This document shows positions 9,598 to 20,010 of a stretch of DNA of 39,256 bases, in pieces (positions within the stretch are counted from its first letter, which is position 1; the number at the start of each line of letters is the position of its first letter). The position numbers and the translations under genes are program-made. The DNA is from Mycogone perniciosa (taxonomy: Eukaryota > Ascomycota > Sordariomycetes > Hypocreales > Hypocreaceae), in the NCBI GenBank assembly GCA_025331125.1, contig JAOALB010000125.1, positions 1 to 39,256 of the forward strand, given 5' to 3'. Under the pieces are notes generated by a model. It did not search any database. It saw nothing but the letters and a program-made list of their open reading frames with translations, and was not told the origin of the DNA.

Positions 9598-12500
9598 ATG
9601 GACCGTCAGGGCGCCGCTCCGCCTGCTGCCAACAAAGGACAGAAAGCTTGGCGCAGATCTGCCGCCGTTGCTTTGCGATCATAGAACGATCCAATCTTCG
9701 GCGGTAAAGAGCTCGGCAATGGCGATATTTGCACCTCGTTGGGAAACCGACCTTCTCGTACAGAGTCCAAGTTCATCTGTCTCTATATCGGTCTTCCCTT
9801 AGGAGCAGAGAATGACAACCTCGGATACGGCCAAGTTCACCGCTGTGAGTCGTTTTAAGGGATATTGAACATCATCTTATTAACTAACTAACTTTCGTTC
9901 ATAGACAATTTGGAAACGGTCCAGATCGACCCGACGTCCGTCTTGGAGCTCAGAGTCATCTTCCCTACTGGGAAATTCACAAGCCGTGTCCTTCAAGTCC
10001 CTGAGCACCTCAAGGCCCGATTCCCCGCCGAGCAGTTCTCCGCCCTAGAGATCTCGTTGGAGGATGAAGCTTTTGTGGAAGTTGACGGCTTTGGACTTCC
10101 ATTTCACAATCCGGGACACGATGCCGATGAATGGATCAACAAAGGCTCAGTCGTTGCCAGCTGCATGACCTTTGTTGACATTCTCCGACAGCGAAATTGG
10201 TACGTCATCGTCAAAGACCAATTTGCTCGATTCGAACGGCTATGGTAGGAGAGTCTAGAGCCGGCTCCATTCACCTTCCCTTATGGCGACAAGCACTGGT
10301 TCGACCTCGTCCGTTACGAGAGTCAGTTCGAAAATGGAGTGTCCAAAGGCTCTCAGTTCCCGGTTAGCGTTAACTTCCCAGACGTGCCATCCATGCAAGC
10401 TGCCCTCACTCAGTCGGCCGTTCAGGACTGCCTTTGGATCGCCATCGAAGTAGCCAAGATCTTCGCCAAGAAGCTCCCTGCTTACTTCGTGCCAGCCAAC
10501 AAGGACGCTGTCAGTCCTTCTCGGTTCTTTGCCATTGTGGCCATGGGGGCCCAGTACCGCCAGAGCACCGAGAAGACTTGGGGTCGAGTGACTAAGGATG
10601 GATCCCTGCGACTCGCATTTCACGAGGACATGTCGCCTATGGACGCGCCCAGCCTTACCGAGCACGAGAGATGGCATAAACATGCTGACTCCGTCTGGGA
10701 TGCCAAGATCGTGGAGAGGGCCGACAAGATACCCGTGCTCAAGGACCATCCATTGACTGAGTTCGACCTTGTCCTTCTCGTCGAGCGCCCCCGGGGTTCC
10801 AAGGCCTCTGAAAACAAGGAGGATATGCAAAATGATGTCGAGGACGCTCTGGAACGACTGGTAATCAAGACCTTCCCTGCCCGCTACCTTGCCAACCAAG
10901 ACCTGCAGTCCTGGAACTCGGTCTCGCTGCTGTTCGACCCCCAGCTGAGCGATCTGGGACGCAAAGGGAAAGCCGTTAATCAATACACTTTGCCGCCTGC
11001 CCCATCGAACCTTGGTGGTTGCAAGCTCCCCGAGGATGGTCGTATCCCCGACGGGCTCAAGTTTCGGATGAACATGCATGTCGCCCTCCAGCTCGGCAGA
11101 GGGTTTCCCAACCTGTGGGCAGCAGCCAGACGTCGCCCCAATTCGGACAGTCTCGCTGCAATCGTTCATAGCGTCGCCGCAATGATTACGGGTGCTGCTC
11201 CAATAGAAAAGGCAATCGAGTGGAGTCTTCCACAAGTCAGCCTCCTCAAGATCGACGACAGGGTGCTCGATTGCCTCATGGAGGAGATTTTGGAGGAAGA
11301 CCGCGGCCGCTTCCGACAATACATGGGCCACTTACCTCTTGGATTCGGCATCATAACTGCAGTAAGTACTTCAAATCTTCCAAGACTTTTTCATTTATTG
11401 ACATTTAATTACAGGGTCCCGGATTCGGGAAAACCTCTGCCCTTGGCGTCGCAACATTGAGCATGGCTCACAGCGTTAAGAAAGTCTACGTCTCGGCTCC
11501 CACTCACGTTGCGGTCGACAACTTTGCCAGACGAATTGACATGCTGGACCAGAGGGTTGTCGCACGCCACAACAAGTCGCTGACAGAAGAAGACGATCGG
11601 ATCCCCATCCGCCGGAAGCTCATCATCAGGGGCTTCCCAATCAGGGATGAGATCAAGGCCTTCCGCAACCTCCTGCAGCGACCCAGGGATGGTGATGCAG
11701 CGGCCCCAAAGTCACAGTTCAGGGGCGTCGCCAAGTGGAAGCTCCATCTGTCCGCGACTTACTGGTTATTGAAAGCGCTCGGGTCTTCTGCCGTGCATAC
11801 GCTGAATGAAGAAGATAATAAAGATATTCAGCTCTTGCACGATGAGCTGGAAAAACATCCGGTCTTCGCGCCATTGGCCGACGTTGCGAGAGGAAAGCTA
11901 TCCTGGACTGACTATCTGGGGCACGAATCAAACAGCTCAGACAAACTCGTCAGTTTGTTTGAGATGCTCATCGAAAAGGCCGATCTCGTCTGCACAACCC
12001 CGGCCCTGTCAGAGAAGGTCCCTTACCACATGTGGAAGACCACCTGCGCCAAGGGCATTGCGGTCGATGAAGCAGCCAACATGGGACGGCCAGATCTTTA
12101 TTGCGTCTGGTGAGTGCATATACCTTTGATTGTCCTTTGACTGTTGAACCTAACGTGGGCCACTATAGGGGCAATACCTTTCTCCCTTGCCTGCTGGGAG
12201 GCGACGACAAGCAACTTTTACCGACCGTCATGACAGCTGGGGACAAGGATGAGGACAACGAGCACCTCAATCGTCACCCCGAGGATGGCAAGCTGTCAGC
12301 TCTTGCGTTTTACAAGGCCAACTCGTGGCCAATCTATCGCCTGCACAGCCAATTCCGCATGGCCCGGGGGATGTTTGATCTGTGCCACGAGATGTTCTAC
12401 AGCGACGTGCCCTTCAAATACGCACTCGGCTGTGACCCGTCGCTGGACAGCAACGCAGATGGCGCCAAGCTTGAGGTTTTCCTCAAGCAGCGGTTCCCCG

Positions 12501-13219
12501 ACCTCTCCCCCCCTGCCTCCGACACCATGGAGCCCGTTTTTGTACATTGCACGGGCACCCAAACTTGGCGCGACCCAATCACCGGCTCGAAGTAGAATTT
12601 TGGACAGTGCAAGGTCGCGCTACGACTGCTGGTCGACCTGGTCAAGGTTGCCAAGATTGACCCATCCCACATTGGCATCATCGCACCCTACAAGGCCAAC
12701 GTTGTCATCATCAAGCGATGGATCCAGCACAGTCCAGAGTACTCTGTGCTGCGAGGGATGGCTCCGCCTGCGACCGTCAACTCCTACCAAGGTCAAGAGG
12801 CGGACATCATGTGTGTCATCCTAGGGACCACCAGAAAGTCTGGGCCAGGTTTCACCAGTAAGGTCAACCTCCTTAATGTCATGCTATCGCGACAAAAATC
12901 GGTAAGCTCATTTGTCTGATATCGTCCCACAACTACTGACCAGTCAAAGGGCCTCATTGTCGTAGGAGACATCAGGTTGGCGGCCTTCGAACAGGCCCAG
13001 AAGGACCAGCAGAAGAAGGGGGTCAACAAGGGCAAGGGCAAGGCTGGGCCCAATTTCGGGGGTAAACTGACATATGTAGGGCAAGATGGTCAAAAACAGC
13101 TTGTCCAAGCCGAGGTCCTACGAAGAACCTACTGGAGGTTCAAGTCAAAAGGCCGGGTGGTCACGATGGCTGCGCCCCAAGAGGAAGGCAAGAAAGAGGA
13201 AGACGGGGAAGAGGGGTAG
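9598..13219 (+). pseudogene. SF1 helicase (UPF1-like, AAA_11/AAA_12 type), five exons, three in-frame TAG codons
   Basis: Exons 9598-9844, 9905-11361, 11415-12109, 12169-12901 and 12950-13219 join in phase to 1134 codons. Introns start GTGAGT, GTAAGT, GTGAGT and GTAAGC. The start ATG has a good context (GCCATGG). Motifs in order: Walker A GPGFGKT (569-575); a Q/T-type APTHVAVDN stretch soon after; motif II DEAA (786-789); motif III GDDKQLLP (811-818); QFRM (861-864); motif V NSYQGQEAD (1004-1012); motif VI VMLSRQKS (1037-1044), followed by GLIVVGD. These are the complete motifs of an RNA/DNA-dependent ATPase of the UPF1/NAM7 group. The C-tail is Lys/Gly-rich. The N-terminal half has no domain I recognise. 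TAG codons interrupt the frame at 9682, 10246 and 12593 (codons 29, 197 and 942). Each could come from CAG by one C to T change, the RIP signature; the rest of the frame and all splice sites are intact. Most likely a recently disabled gene. Confidence 0.8.
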
Positions 13220-13229
13220 ATGTAGTCTT

Positions 13230-13235
13230 AATAAA
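13230..13235 (+). terminator. polyadenylation signal of the helicase gene
   Basis: AATAAA occurs 11 bases after the TAG that ends the helicase frame, the consensus poly(A) signal. The position is closer to the stop than usual, but no other candidate is as good. Confidence 0.4.
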
Positions 13236-13604
13236 GGCTATGGAAACAAACGTATTGGCGCCATGTGCGTTCCTGTCTTGAAGTTGCTTGCGGCCAAATC
13301 AAGAGACAGCAGCCAAGATGAAGTCTGTACATGTTAGCCGTTTGTAGGCGAGGCCGATTCAAGCATTGAAAGCTTGTATGCCTGGTAAGAGGAGGAGCTC
13401 TCTCCACATGCTCTCTTGTCTGCTTATCTCGGGAGCATTGGGGCTTGTTTGAGACAATAATGAATGTATTATTTTCCCAGACGCCGCAAGAGTCATCGTC
13501 GGCCATGACATACTCTCATTTCCTCAATTCTGATTCTGCTTAAACTTTTAAATAGAACTAGTCCAGTCAATCTGAGATGCTGTTATCATAGAGCGCGAAA
13601 CATG

Positions 13605-14470
13605 TCAAAGTTTCCATGTTTGGTCCGCATCTACGTTCAGTGAACGGGCCATGTTAGCATCATCATATAGCAGGAGTAATAACATATCAGCACTTACCTG
13701 GGTGAATCCCCGGCTCCTCAATATCCACCCTCATCTCCCTCTTCCTCCTCCAATCTGTCCCAAACTTCTCATCCCTCGCCTTCACAGCACCTTCGAAACT
13801 AAGCTGCCCTTCAGCAGTGTAGCTCGTCATCAGGCTGGGCTCGCCCAGGGGTAACTTATCCCCCCTATCTGTCTGCCACAGGTGAATCGCCTTGCCGTAC
13901 AGATGCACGATTTGCTCCATTTCGAGTTTCTCGGCGAGTTCCCATGCCGCTTGGGAGACGATCCCGCCGCTAGGCATGATGAGCATTCCGGACTTCACTT
14001 CGTAGACGTGTGAATGCCAGAGGCGACGCTCTTCGGCGGGCAGAGTCTCGTAGAGGCGAGGGGTAATCATGTACTCGATGCCGATGAGGCGGGCGTTGGG
14101 CTTATGGGAGTCGTAGAGGATACATTGGCGGACGTCATCATCTGGCATATTTTGGTCAACCTAACCCCCGATTTACATTGCCCAGGGTAGTTAGTGGACT
14201 TGCTCAAAGGAGCGCAGTAGTGGTTCGTCTCGACGCTTCGACTCGGATCGTCCGCGTACGTGTGGAAGGCATTGAGATGAGCGCATATGCTCTTGACGGG
14301 ACCAAAGTCCTGCTCCTTGTGTGAGGACTGTCGAGCATCCAATACAGTTCAGCTGGGTCACGACATACTTGTATTATGGACGCTCCGGAGGCGAGCACCT
14401 TGTTCCCAGTGGATAAAGGCTCCCCAAGAGCCTCATTTGTAACGTTCTGGTCCTCATGCGACTGGGCCAT
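13605..14470 (-). CDS. OBAP family protein (oil body-associated protein, DUF1264), 227 aa, four exons
   Basis: Exons on the minus strand are 14470-14369, 14315-14204, 14141-13698 and 13630-13605, joining in phase to 228 codons. The protein carries the OBAP hallmarks: GASIIQ then PVKSICAHLNAFHTYADDP (about 40-58), NHYCAPLNDDVRQC spanning the exon 2/3 junction, LIGIEYMI, LPAEERRLWHSHVYEVKSGML (about 106-126) and the C-terminal EEPGIHPDADQTWKL. OBAPs were described on plant seed oil bodies and related proteins are common in fungi and bacteria; the biochemical role is not settled. Intron 2 (14203-14142) begins with GC (GCAAGT) instead of GT, and using it is what restores the conserved Asn of the LNDDVRQC segment. 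Intron 3 (13697-13631) skips an early TGA, and the 26-nt last exon gives the family-typical ending. The gene appears functional and is convergent with the helicase, 386 bases apart. Confidence 0.88.
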
Positions 14471-14544
14471 TATAAAGATAGGCCGCTTTATCTACATTGC
14501 TGGAGAGAGCAAAGTCCCAAGCTGGAACTTCAGCACGCTCCATC

Positions 14545-14553
14545 CTTTTATAC
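14545..14553 (-). promoter_or_regulatory. TATA box of the OBAP gene
   Basis: On the minus strand TATAAAAGG lies about 75 bases upstream of the OBAP ATG at 14470, a good match to a TATA box with a short leader. Confidence 0.5.
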
Positions 14554-14559
14554 CACAAA

Positions 14560-17413
14560 ATCCCTATAATGAGCACATTCCGCGTCATGGATCTACACAT
14601 TTTCAGACAGAGTTCAACGCCATGCCTCGGAAACAAAGCATCACGGCTCCGGCTCGACCCAGCAACGTGGCTAGACAGCGGCAGTCCGTCACTGTGACGT
14701 TCACGCCGTCCGTTCGTTCGTTCTTTCGGGTGGCGCCGATGGCGCGGATCCGGTCCACGGCCGAATGTGGATCCCCCACCCGTTTGAGCTCGGAAGGAGT
14801 GCCGAAACGGAGGCGTTGGGACTCTATATGGATGTTTGGAGGGCCCTTCCCTGTGCCTGTCAAGCTGATATCCCGCATTGCGCATCATAGCCCACGAAAC
14901 GGATTGTATCGACATAAGCCATTGGCTGTTTTGCACGTCTAGTTCGACACCTCTCGTATATAGATCAGCTGGTGCAACTCGGTTTTCCACTTCGCTCCAC
15001 CACTCTCAAACATGCAATCTTGGTTATCGTCATGGCCATTCTTAAAATAGCATCTCCTCGCCAATCTCCGCAAACAAATCCCTCCCATCTCGCCACTCTA
15101 CTCTGCCTGTCACAATCCCACCACCACTATCGGACATGATGCATATTACTGCACGCTCCCATTCCGGCGCACATACCCGATCCCAAAAACAAAAGCGAAA
15201 AAAAAAGAGCACGGGTAAAAATAAACATCATACGATACGCCACTGCCTTCTTAGTGGCTCAAAAATTTCATCAAACGCCCGTAAGTTGGGCATCAGGTTT
15301 GGGTTCGTCTGCCCTCGTGGCAGCCTCTCAGCGGCTCCGGAAATGCGGAGGACGTGACACTTCACTTCGTATCGTAACAATTTCACCCGAGCAACGTGCC
15401 CGTATTCATCGAGGCAGCGGATCTTTACGCCGTACTCCGTACTTTGGAGATGTTTTTTTTTGAATTTGCTAGCTATGAGCTATGAGCTATGAGCTGAGCA
15501 CGACACGACATTTTCTTCCCCGCGTGTCAAAGACGATAACGCTCTGTCAAGTCTCACAAACGCGGGCCTCTCCCCCCTCAGGCTTGAAACGTGCCACAGC
15601 CGTCAAAGAGACGACGAGAATCTGAAAAATATTCTCTCTGCTTCATTGATGCGTTCATTCATGTAAGACATTATTATGTAGTAATATTACTAATCCTCGA
15701 TCACCGCTACTCACATCACCATCCATATGCCCATATAAACCACAAAACACCCAGTTCAATGATCCACACAAATAAAGTGCACATAGCGAACTACGAGTAT
15801 CCATAGGACTCCGTACATCGCCTGAATACGAAAACCAAGAAAACAAGTCTCTACGCCATCTCCCGCCCGACGTCCCACCGCATTCCCTCTCCCTCCGTAT
15901 TATGTATTACTCGTATGCAGTGCTTCAATCCTCTGTATGCAGGATCCCCTCTCCCCACGGGGTCCCTTCACCTAACTCTAGATCACCCCCGAAACCAAGC
16001 CATGACGGCGTTTTTTCTTTAGCACGTACGAAGTACGAAGCACGTAGTATGGACTAGTAGGTTCCTCTAGTTCACTCACCGTAAGCCGTCCATGTCGTAT
16101 GCGTTGTAACTGCGGATCCCTCTCTCCCACCTTGGGCACTCACTCACCTCACCCACATCTCACCACCCCTCTTAGGCCGAAATTACATCATGACACCTCA
16201 CAAGCCCACCACCACCATGCAAAAGAGAGAACAAAAGAGACAAACCCTCACGCGCGCAAAGACGAAGAAAAAAAAGCACCCGATAGCGAATCAACACGCA
16301 TGAGAACACACCCACCCACCCACAAGGTAAGAAAACCAAGGGAAAAAAGAGGGGAGGGGAAGGGGGGGAGAGGAGAATGCGCATGCGAGTGCAGTGCAGT
16401 GCTGCAGTGCAGATGTAACACACACCACTTCTTCTTTCATGCACGATGGTAAATGACTTATCCTATCCTACGGGACGTGCATACCGAGCCTCTCTCACGT
16501 TGTATCGGTCGAAAGTAGTGTAGTATAGCAGTAATATGAATGTGACGTCTTGTCCTTTTCGTCCATCTATCCATAGCGCATCTGCCCATACTTACATACG
16601 CCCACATATCTACAGTCCGTCATACCACACAACGTCGTTTCAAGTACCTCACAGCACAAACGAAAGGAAAGGGATCCCGAGTTGTACAATAAACCATTCT
16701 CTTTGTTTTCTCGTTTGATGAGCACAAGAGGACTAGCTATTGTAGCATCTGTCTAACTAACTAACTAACTACCTACGTATCCCCTCCCCCTCGTTGCATC
16801 TCGTTCAGTCGTCATCCCATCCTATCCCATCATATCCTATCCTATCCTATCCCATACCGTTCCATTCCATTCCGAGCCTGCCAGCAAACAAGCCATCGGC
16901 CTGGCGCTCGGCGCTGTGCCATGATTGCCCTCCCAAATCCGGGCAAGTTGAAAAATAACTCCAAGGGTGCCATGCAAGTTCCGTTTCCCCGCCTCGTCTA
17001 GAAAACGCTTTTCCCATTGTGTGAGTGTGTGCGTGAGTGCGTGTGTGTCCCAAGTTCCCTCTTGTTCAAACGCCGCCCCGCTTATCTACATACAGGAGGT
17101 AGGTCTATGTAACATGAAAAATGACATGGTGAATGTCATTGCCGCTGTGATTCGTCTGTTGCCCCCCCGTTCTGCCAATGCGCAGTGAAAGGGCGAAACC
17201 AGCGCCGAAAAAGAGAAAAATAGGAAAAAAGGAGCGACAAAATTCGGGTATCTTTTTCGAATTAAGTAGTAACAGATAGTAAAAGTCGTCAGGTTTTTAA
17301 TAGCATCATATCGTGTGAGTGCTGGCGCTCCATGTCTATGTCGTCGAATTCGTGACGGGAATCCAAGTCGTAAATAGCAATCATCGCCTGTGGCTGCTGA
17401 AGGGGCAATGTAG
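14560..17413. other. 2.9 kb intergenic region with simple repeats, no supported gene
   Basis: No open frame here has a recognisable domain, and the longest (14454-14990 minus) lies over the OBAP promoter. Simple repeats are frequent: a tandem TATGAGC repeat at 15473-15496, GCAGTGCAGTG at 16391-16411, AACT units near 16755-16775, and TCCTA units at 16820-16860. Copies of the dispersed TACTCCGTAC/TACGAAG motif occur at 15433-15442 and 16024-16050. The right end must contain the 3' UTR of the Pro/Ser-rich gene (minus strand). Confidence 0.45.
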
Positions 17414-19202
17414 TCACCGCCGCAGCTTTTCCGCCAGGTGCTTCCAGAATCGTGTCTTCGTCTCTTCGCTTCGCGCTCGTATCATGAACTCATCCCGCTG
17501 CATCGGTCCGACAATATCCTCGTCGCCCCGTCCGGGAAACTTGCCCTCAGCGTCCAGTGCCTCAAGCATCTGAGGAACGGCGCTGGGCAGGCAATCATCC
17601 ATGCGCCGCCACTGCACCGCCGCAAAAACATCATCTTGCGAGCGATGGCTCTTGTAGGCAGCACTGAGGCTCTCGGTCCGACCCCGTCCACGCCCTCTGC
17701 TGCGGCTGCGCGAGGCCATCATAGCCGGGGCTGCCGGCTCGGTCTGTCGGATAATTCTGTCGTAAGTGGCCTTCCACTTCCTCTCAATCTCAGCCCACTT
17801 GGCCTCTGTCAGAGCATAGATCTTACTCGTCTGGCCGTAGTTATCTCCGGTACGCACAAGATGCTTGGTATAGTTGACGCGTGCGACATCCCAATCATCG
17901 TGGAACTTGGTAACGGTTTCGGCATTGATAATCTGGAGCTCGTATGGCATAGGCGTGATAGTGAAGTTGGCATGGCCCAGTCGGTCAGACCATTCGTCTT
18001 GCTCCTGCACAATTGACGGCGGTAGTGGCAGTGGCAGCTCGGCCATAACAGCTACCTGTCGGAGAGACGACACAGACGGCTTGGAGCTGAGCGACTGCCT
18101 AGGAAGCTGAGCCGGTGGAAGACGAGGGGAGTGAATCTCCATGGCGGCAGGCGACGGCATAATACTAGGAGACTGAAGAGGGGAAGGCTGCGGAGGCTTG
18201 CCAAGAGGATCAGTCATTAGGGGGGGTAGCAGTGGGGTGGTGGCCATGGAACGGTCACGCTCGATGCTTGAGCGCTCCTCTCGGCTGATGTCGCGCATGT
18301 CGAGGCTATCGCTGCTCTCGTAGAACGGCATCGCGGGGTTGGGAGGCATATGAACCTCCTGGATTCGGTCGGGAAACTGGCGGATCGGTGCGGACATGGA
18401 TGACGATCGACTGGAAGGTGCTCCGGACAGGACGTTTTCGAGACTGAGCTGCGTAGTGGGCGATGTCATGACGTTTGCTCTCCGGGCTGACTTCCAGCGG
18501 GTGATGCCAGGAAGACGGGAGCCGAATCGTGAAGTCAGTGCCATCAACGTGGACTCGCCGCTCATAACTCGCTTCTTCCTGGGGTATTGCGGGTCGGCCG
18601 TAAAGTCGCTATCGCTCATGAAGCCCTGATCGTAGTCGATGTCATATTCGCTGAGCACATCGGGAGGCAGAACATCGGAGCTGTCGCGGTGCTCGCATGC
18701 TTGGTCGCCTGGTGGAAAGACGGTGGTTAGTTGTCAAACTTGTCTTGCGCCGTTAGAGACTGCACTTACACAAGCAGCTGTACAGCCCAAAGCTATCACT
18801 CATGTCGTCTTCGTCGTCGCGCTCAAGCTCCAGCGGCTCCTCCTGAACATCGGGCAACTGGCGTATACTTGACTTGGTGGCCACATGCTGCTGCGTCGGC
18901 GAAGTAGGTCCCTCCTGGGTAACAAGCGGTGGCAGCTCGAGGGACGATGCTGAGCTCGAATAGCGAAGGTGGCCGCCGCGGGTCGAGAAGGTCGGGGTGA
19001 CGGGCGAGGCGACATCGGAAGACGACGAATTCGTAGTGTAGTAGACGTACGTCAGGTCACATCCCTCCAGGCCAACGATCCGCTCCTCCAGCATCCTGCT
19101 CTTGCGATCCTGAACCAACTGCGGCAGCAGCAACGGTCTGAGACTCGGCGATATGCCTCCGGGGGCGGGCGGCAAGTCGGAGGCGCAGCTGGTGGACAGC
19201 AT
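17414..19202 (-). CDS. conserved ascomycete Pro/Ser-rich protein of unknown function, 575 aa, two exons
   Basis: Exon 1 (19202-18770) and exon 2 (18708-17414) join in phase; the 61-nt intron starts GTAAGT, contains CTAAC and ends CAG. The junction gives LYSCLCDQACEHRDSSDVL, a short Cys-containing segment. The remainder is mostly low-complexity Ser/Pro-rich, with likely disordered stretches (for example LPLPLPPS and PPQPSPLQSPS), an SR/RG tract SRSRSRGRGRGR near residues 475-487, and an acidic/amphipathic C-terminus (WRRMDDCLPSAVPQMLEALD, then RFWKHLAEKLRR). A folded part may lie at about 390-460 (FHDDWDVARVNYTKHLVRTGDNYG, then EAKWAEIERKWKATYDRII). Homologs are widespread in Sordariomycetes under the uninformative label 'only proline and serine are matching'. 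No function is assigned. An ATG at 19202 is chosen because upstream residues come from a CT-rich leader. Confidence 0.8.
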
Positions 19203-20010
19203 GCGGAAGGCCTTTGCTGTCTGGGTATGTGTTGTTGTGTTGTCTGTCGGTGGCGGGCGGTGCTCGTCGTATATGAATGAGGCTGCGGACCAGTATGATT
19301 GATGTTGAGGTAACGACAGAAAGAGGAGAGAGCAGAGGAGGGGAGAGAAGAAGCTGGGGGAGAGAAACGGAGGAGGGGATAAAGAGGAGGAGAGGAGAGT
19401 CACGATGAGATGAGATGGAGGTCTGTGGCAGACGATACCCGGAGTGGCAGTGGAGTCGTTAGTGGGCACTGCACTGCACTGCACTGAAGCCACAGCAGAC
19501 CCAAGGCCCTGTCCAAGCGCTTCTCTTCTCAGACGGCGTTAGCGTGGGTCGCACTGTTTTTGGGGACCAACCCGCAACCCTAGCCCAGAAGCTAGAAGAG
19601 GGTACGTACCTCTTCGCTCTCTTTTCTTGCTCGGATGGATGGTGGGGTGGTTGTCAGGTTTCTACGGTGGCGTGTAACTCCGAGCAGTACCGGCGGCTTG
19701 TGTACTGCTGACACGGACACACGGCAGTATGCAGGCTGTGTAGCGCGTTTTTAGTACCTGGCTCACAAGTACAGCGCGGCGGGGCGGTGGTGTTAACGTT
19801 GGCGAAGGCGGCGGAAACGCGTGGTTGCTTGTGGGTTGTAGAAAGAAAAAGTGGGCGTGAAGACTAAGACAAAGAAAGCGATGGCTTTTTTTTATTTTTA
19901 TTTTTTCTTGGGGCTTCTTTGTGCTGTGTCTCGGGTTGCTAAAGAAGCTAGAACTCGTAGAAGATACGTAGGCGCTTTGGCACTGCGCAGTGGCATTGAT
20001 TGATTGAAAC
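19203..20010 (-). promoter_or_regulatory. upstream region of the Pro/Ser-rich gene with long pyrimidine tract
   Basis: Read on the minus strand, 19420-19300 is an almost unbroken C/T tract just upstream of the ATG, typical of strongly expressed fungal promoters or leaders. GCACT units are repeated at 19466-19486. The long minus-strand open frame covering this tract (start at 19493) is a translation of low-complexity DNA, not a supported N-terminus. Confidence 0.4.

Noticed and set aside
10255..11331. 358-codon minus-strand open frame
   Set aside because: It lies opposite the helicase exon, which has family-wide structure and motifs downstream. The minus frame has no recognisable domain.
9598..12595. 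TAG reassigned to a sense codon in this organism
   Set aside because: TAG also serves as the terminal stop of the CVNH, helicase and BTB genes in this window, and all interrupted genes are near repeats or duplications, so mutation explains the data better.
16099..16452. 117-codon plus-strand ORF rich in His/Thr/Arg
   Set aside because: Low-complexity translation of A/C-rich repeats in the 3' flank of the Pro/Ser-rich gene, with no conserved features.
18753..19493. N-terminal extension of the Pro/Ser-rich protein to 19493
   Set aside because: The extra residues translate a long pyrimidine tract; the ATG at 19202 starts the non-low-complexity part.
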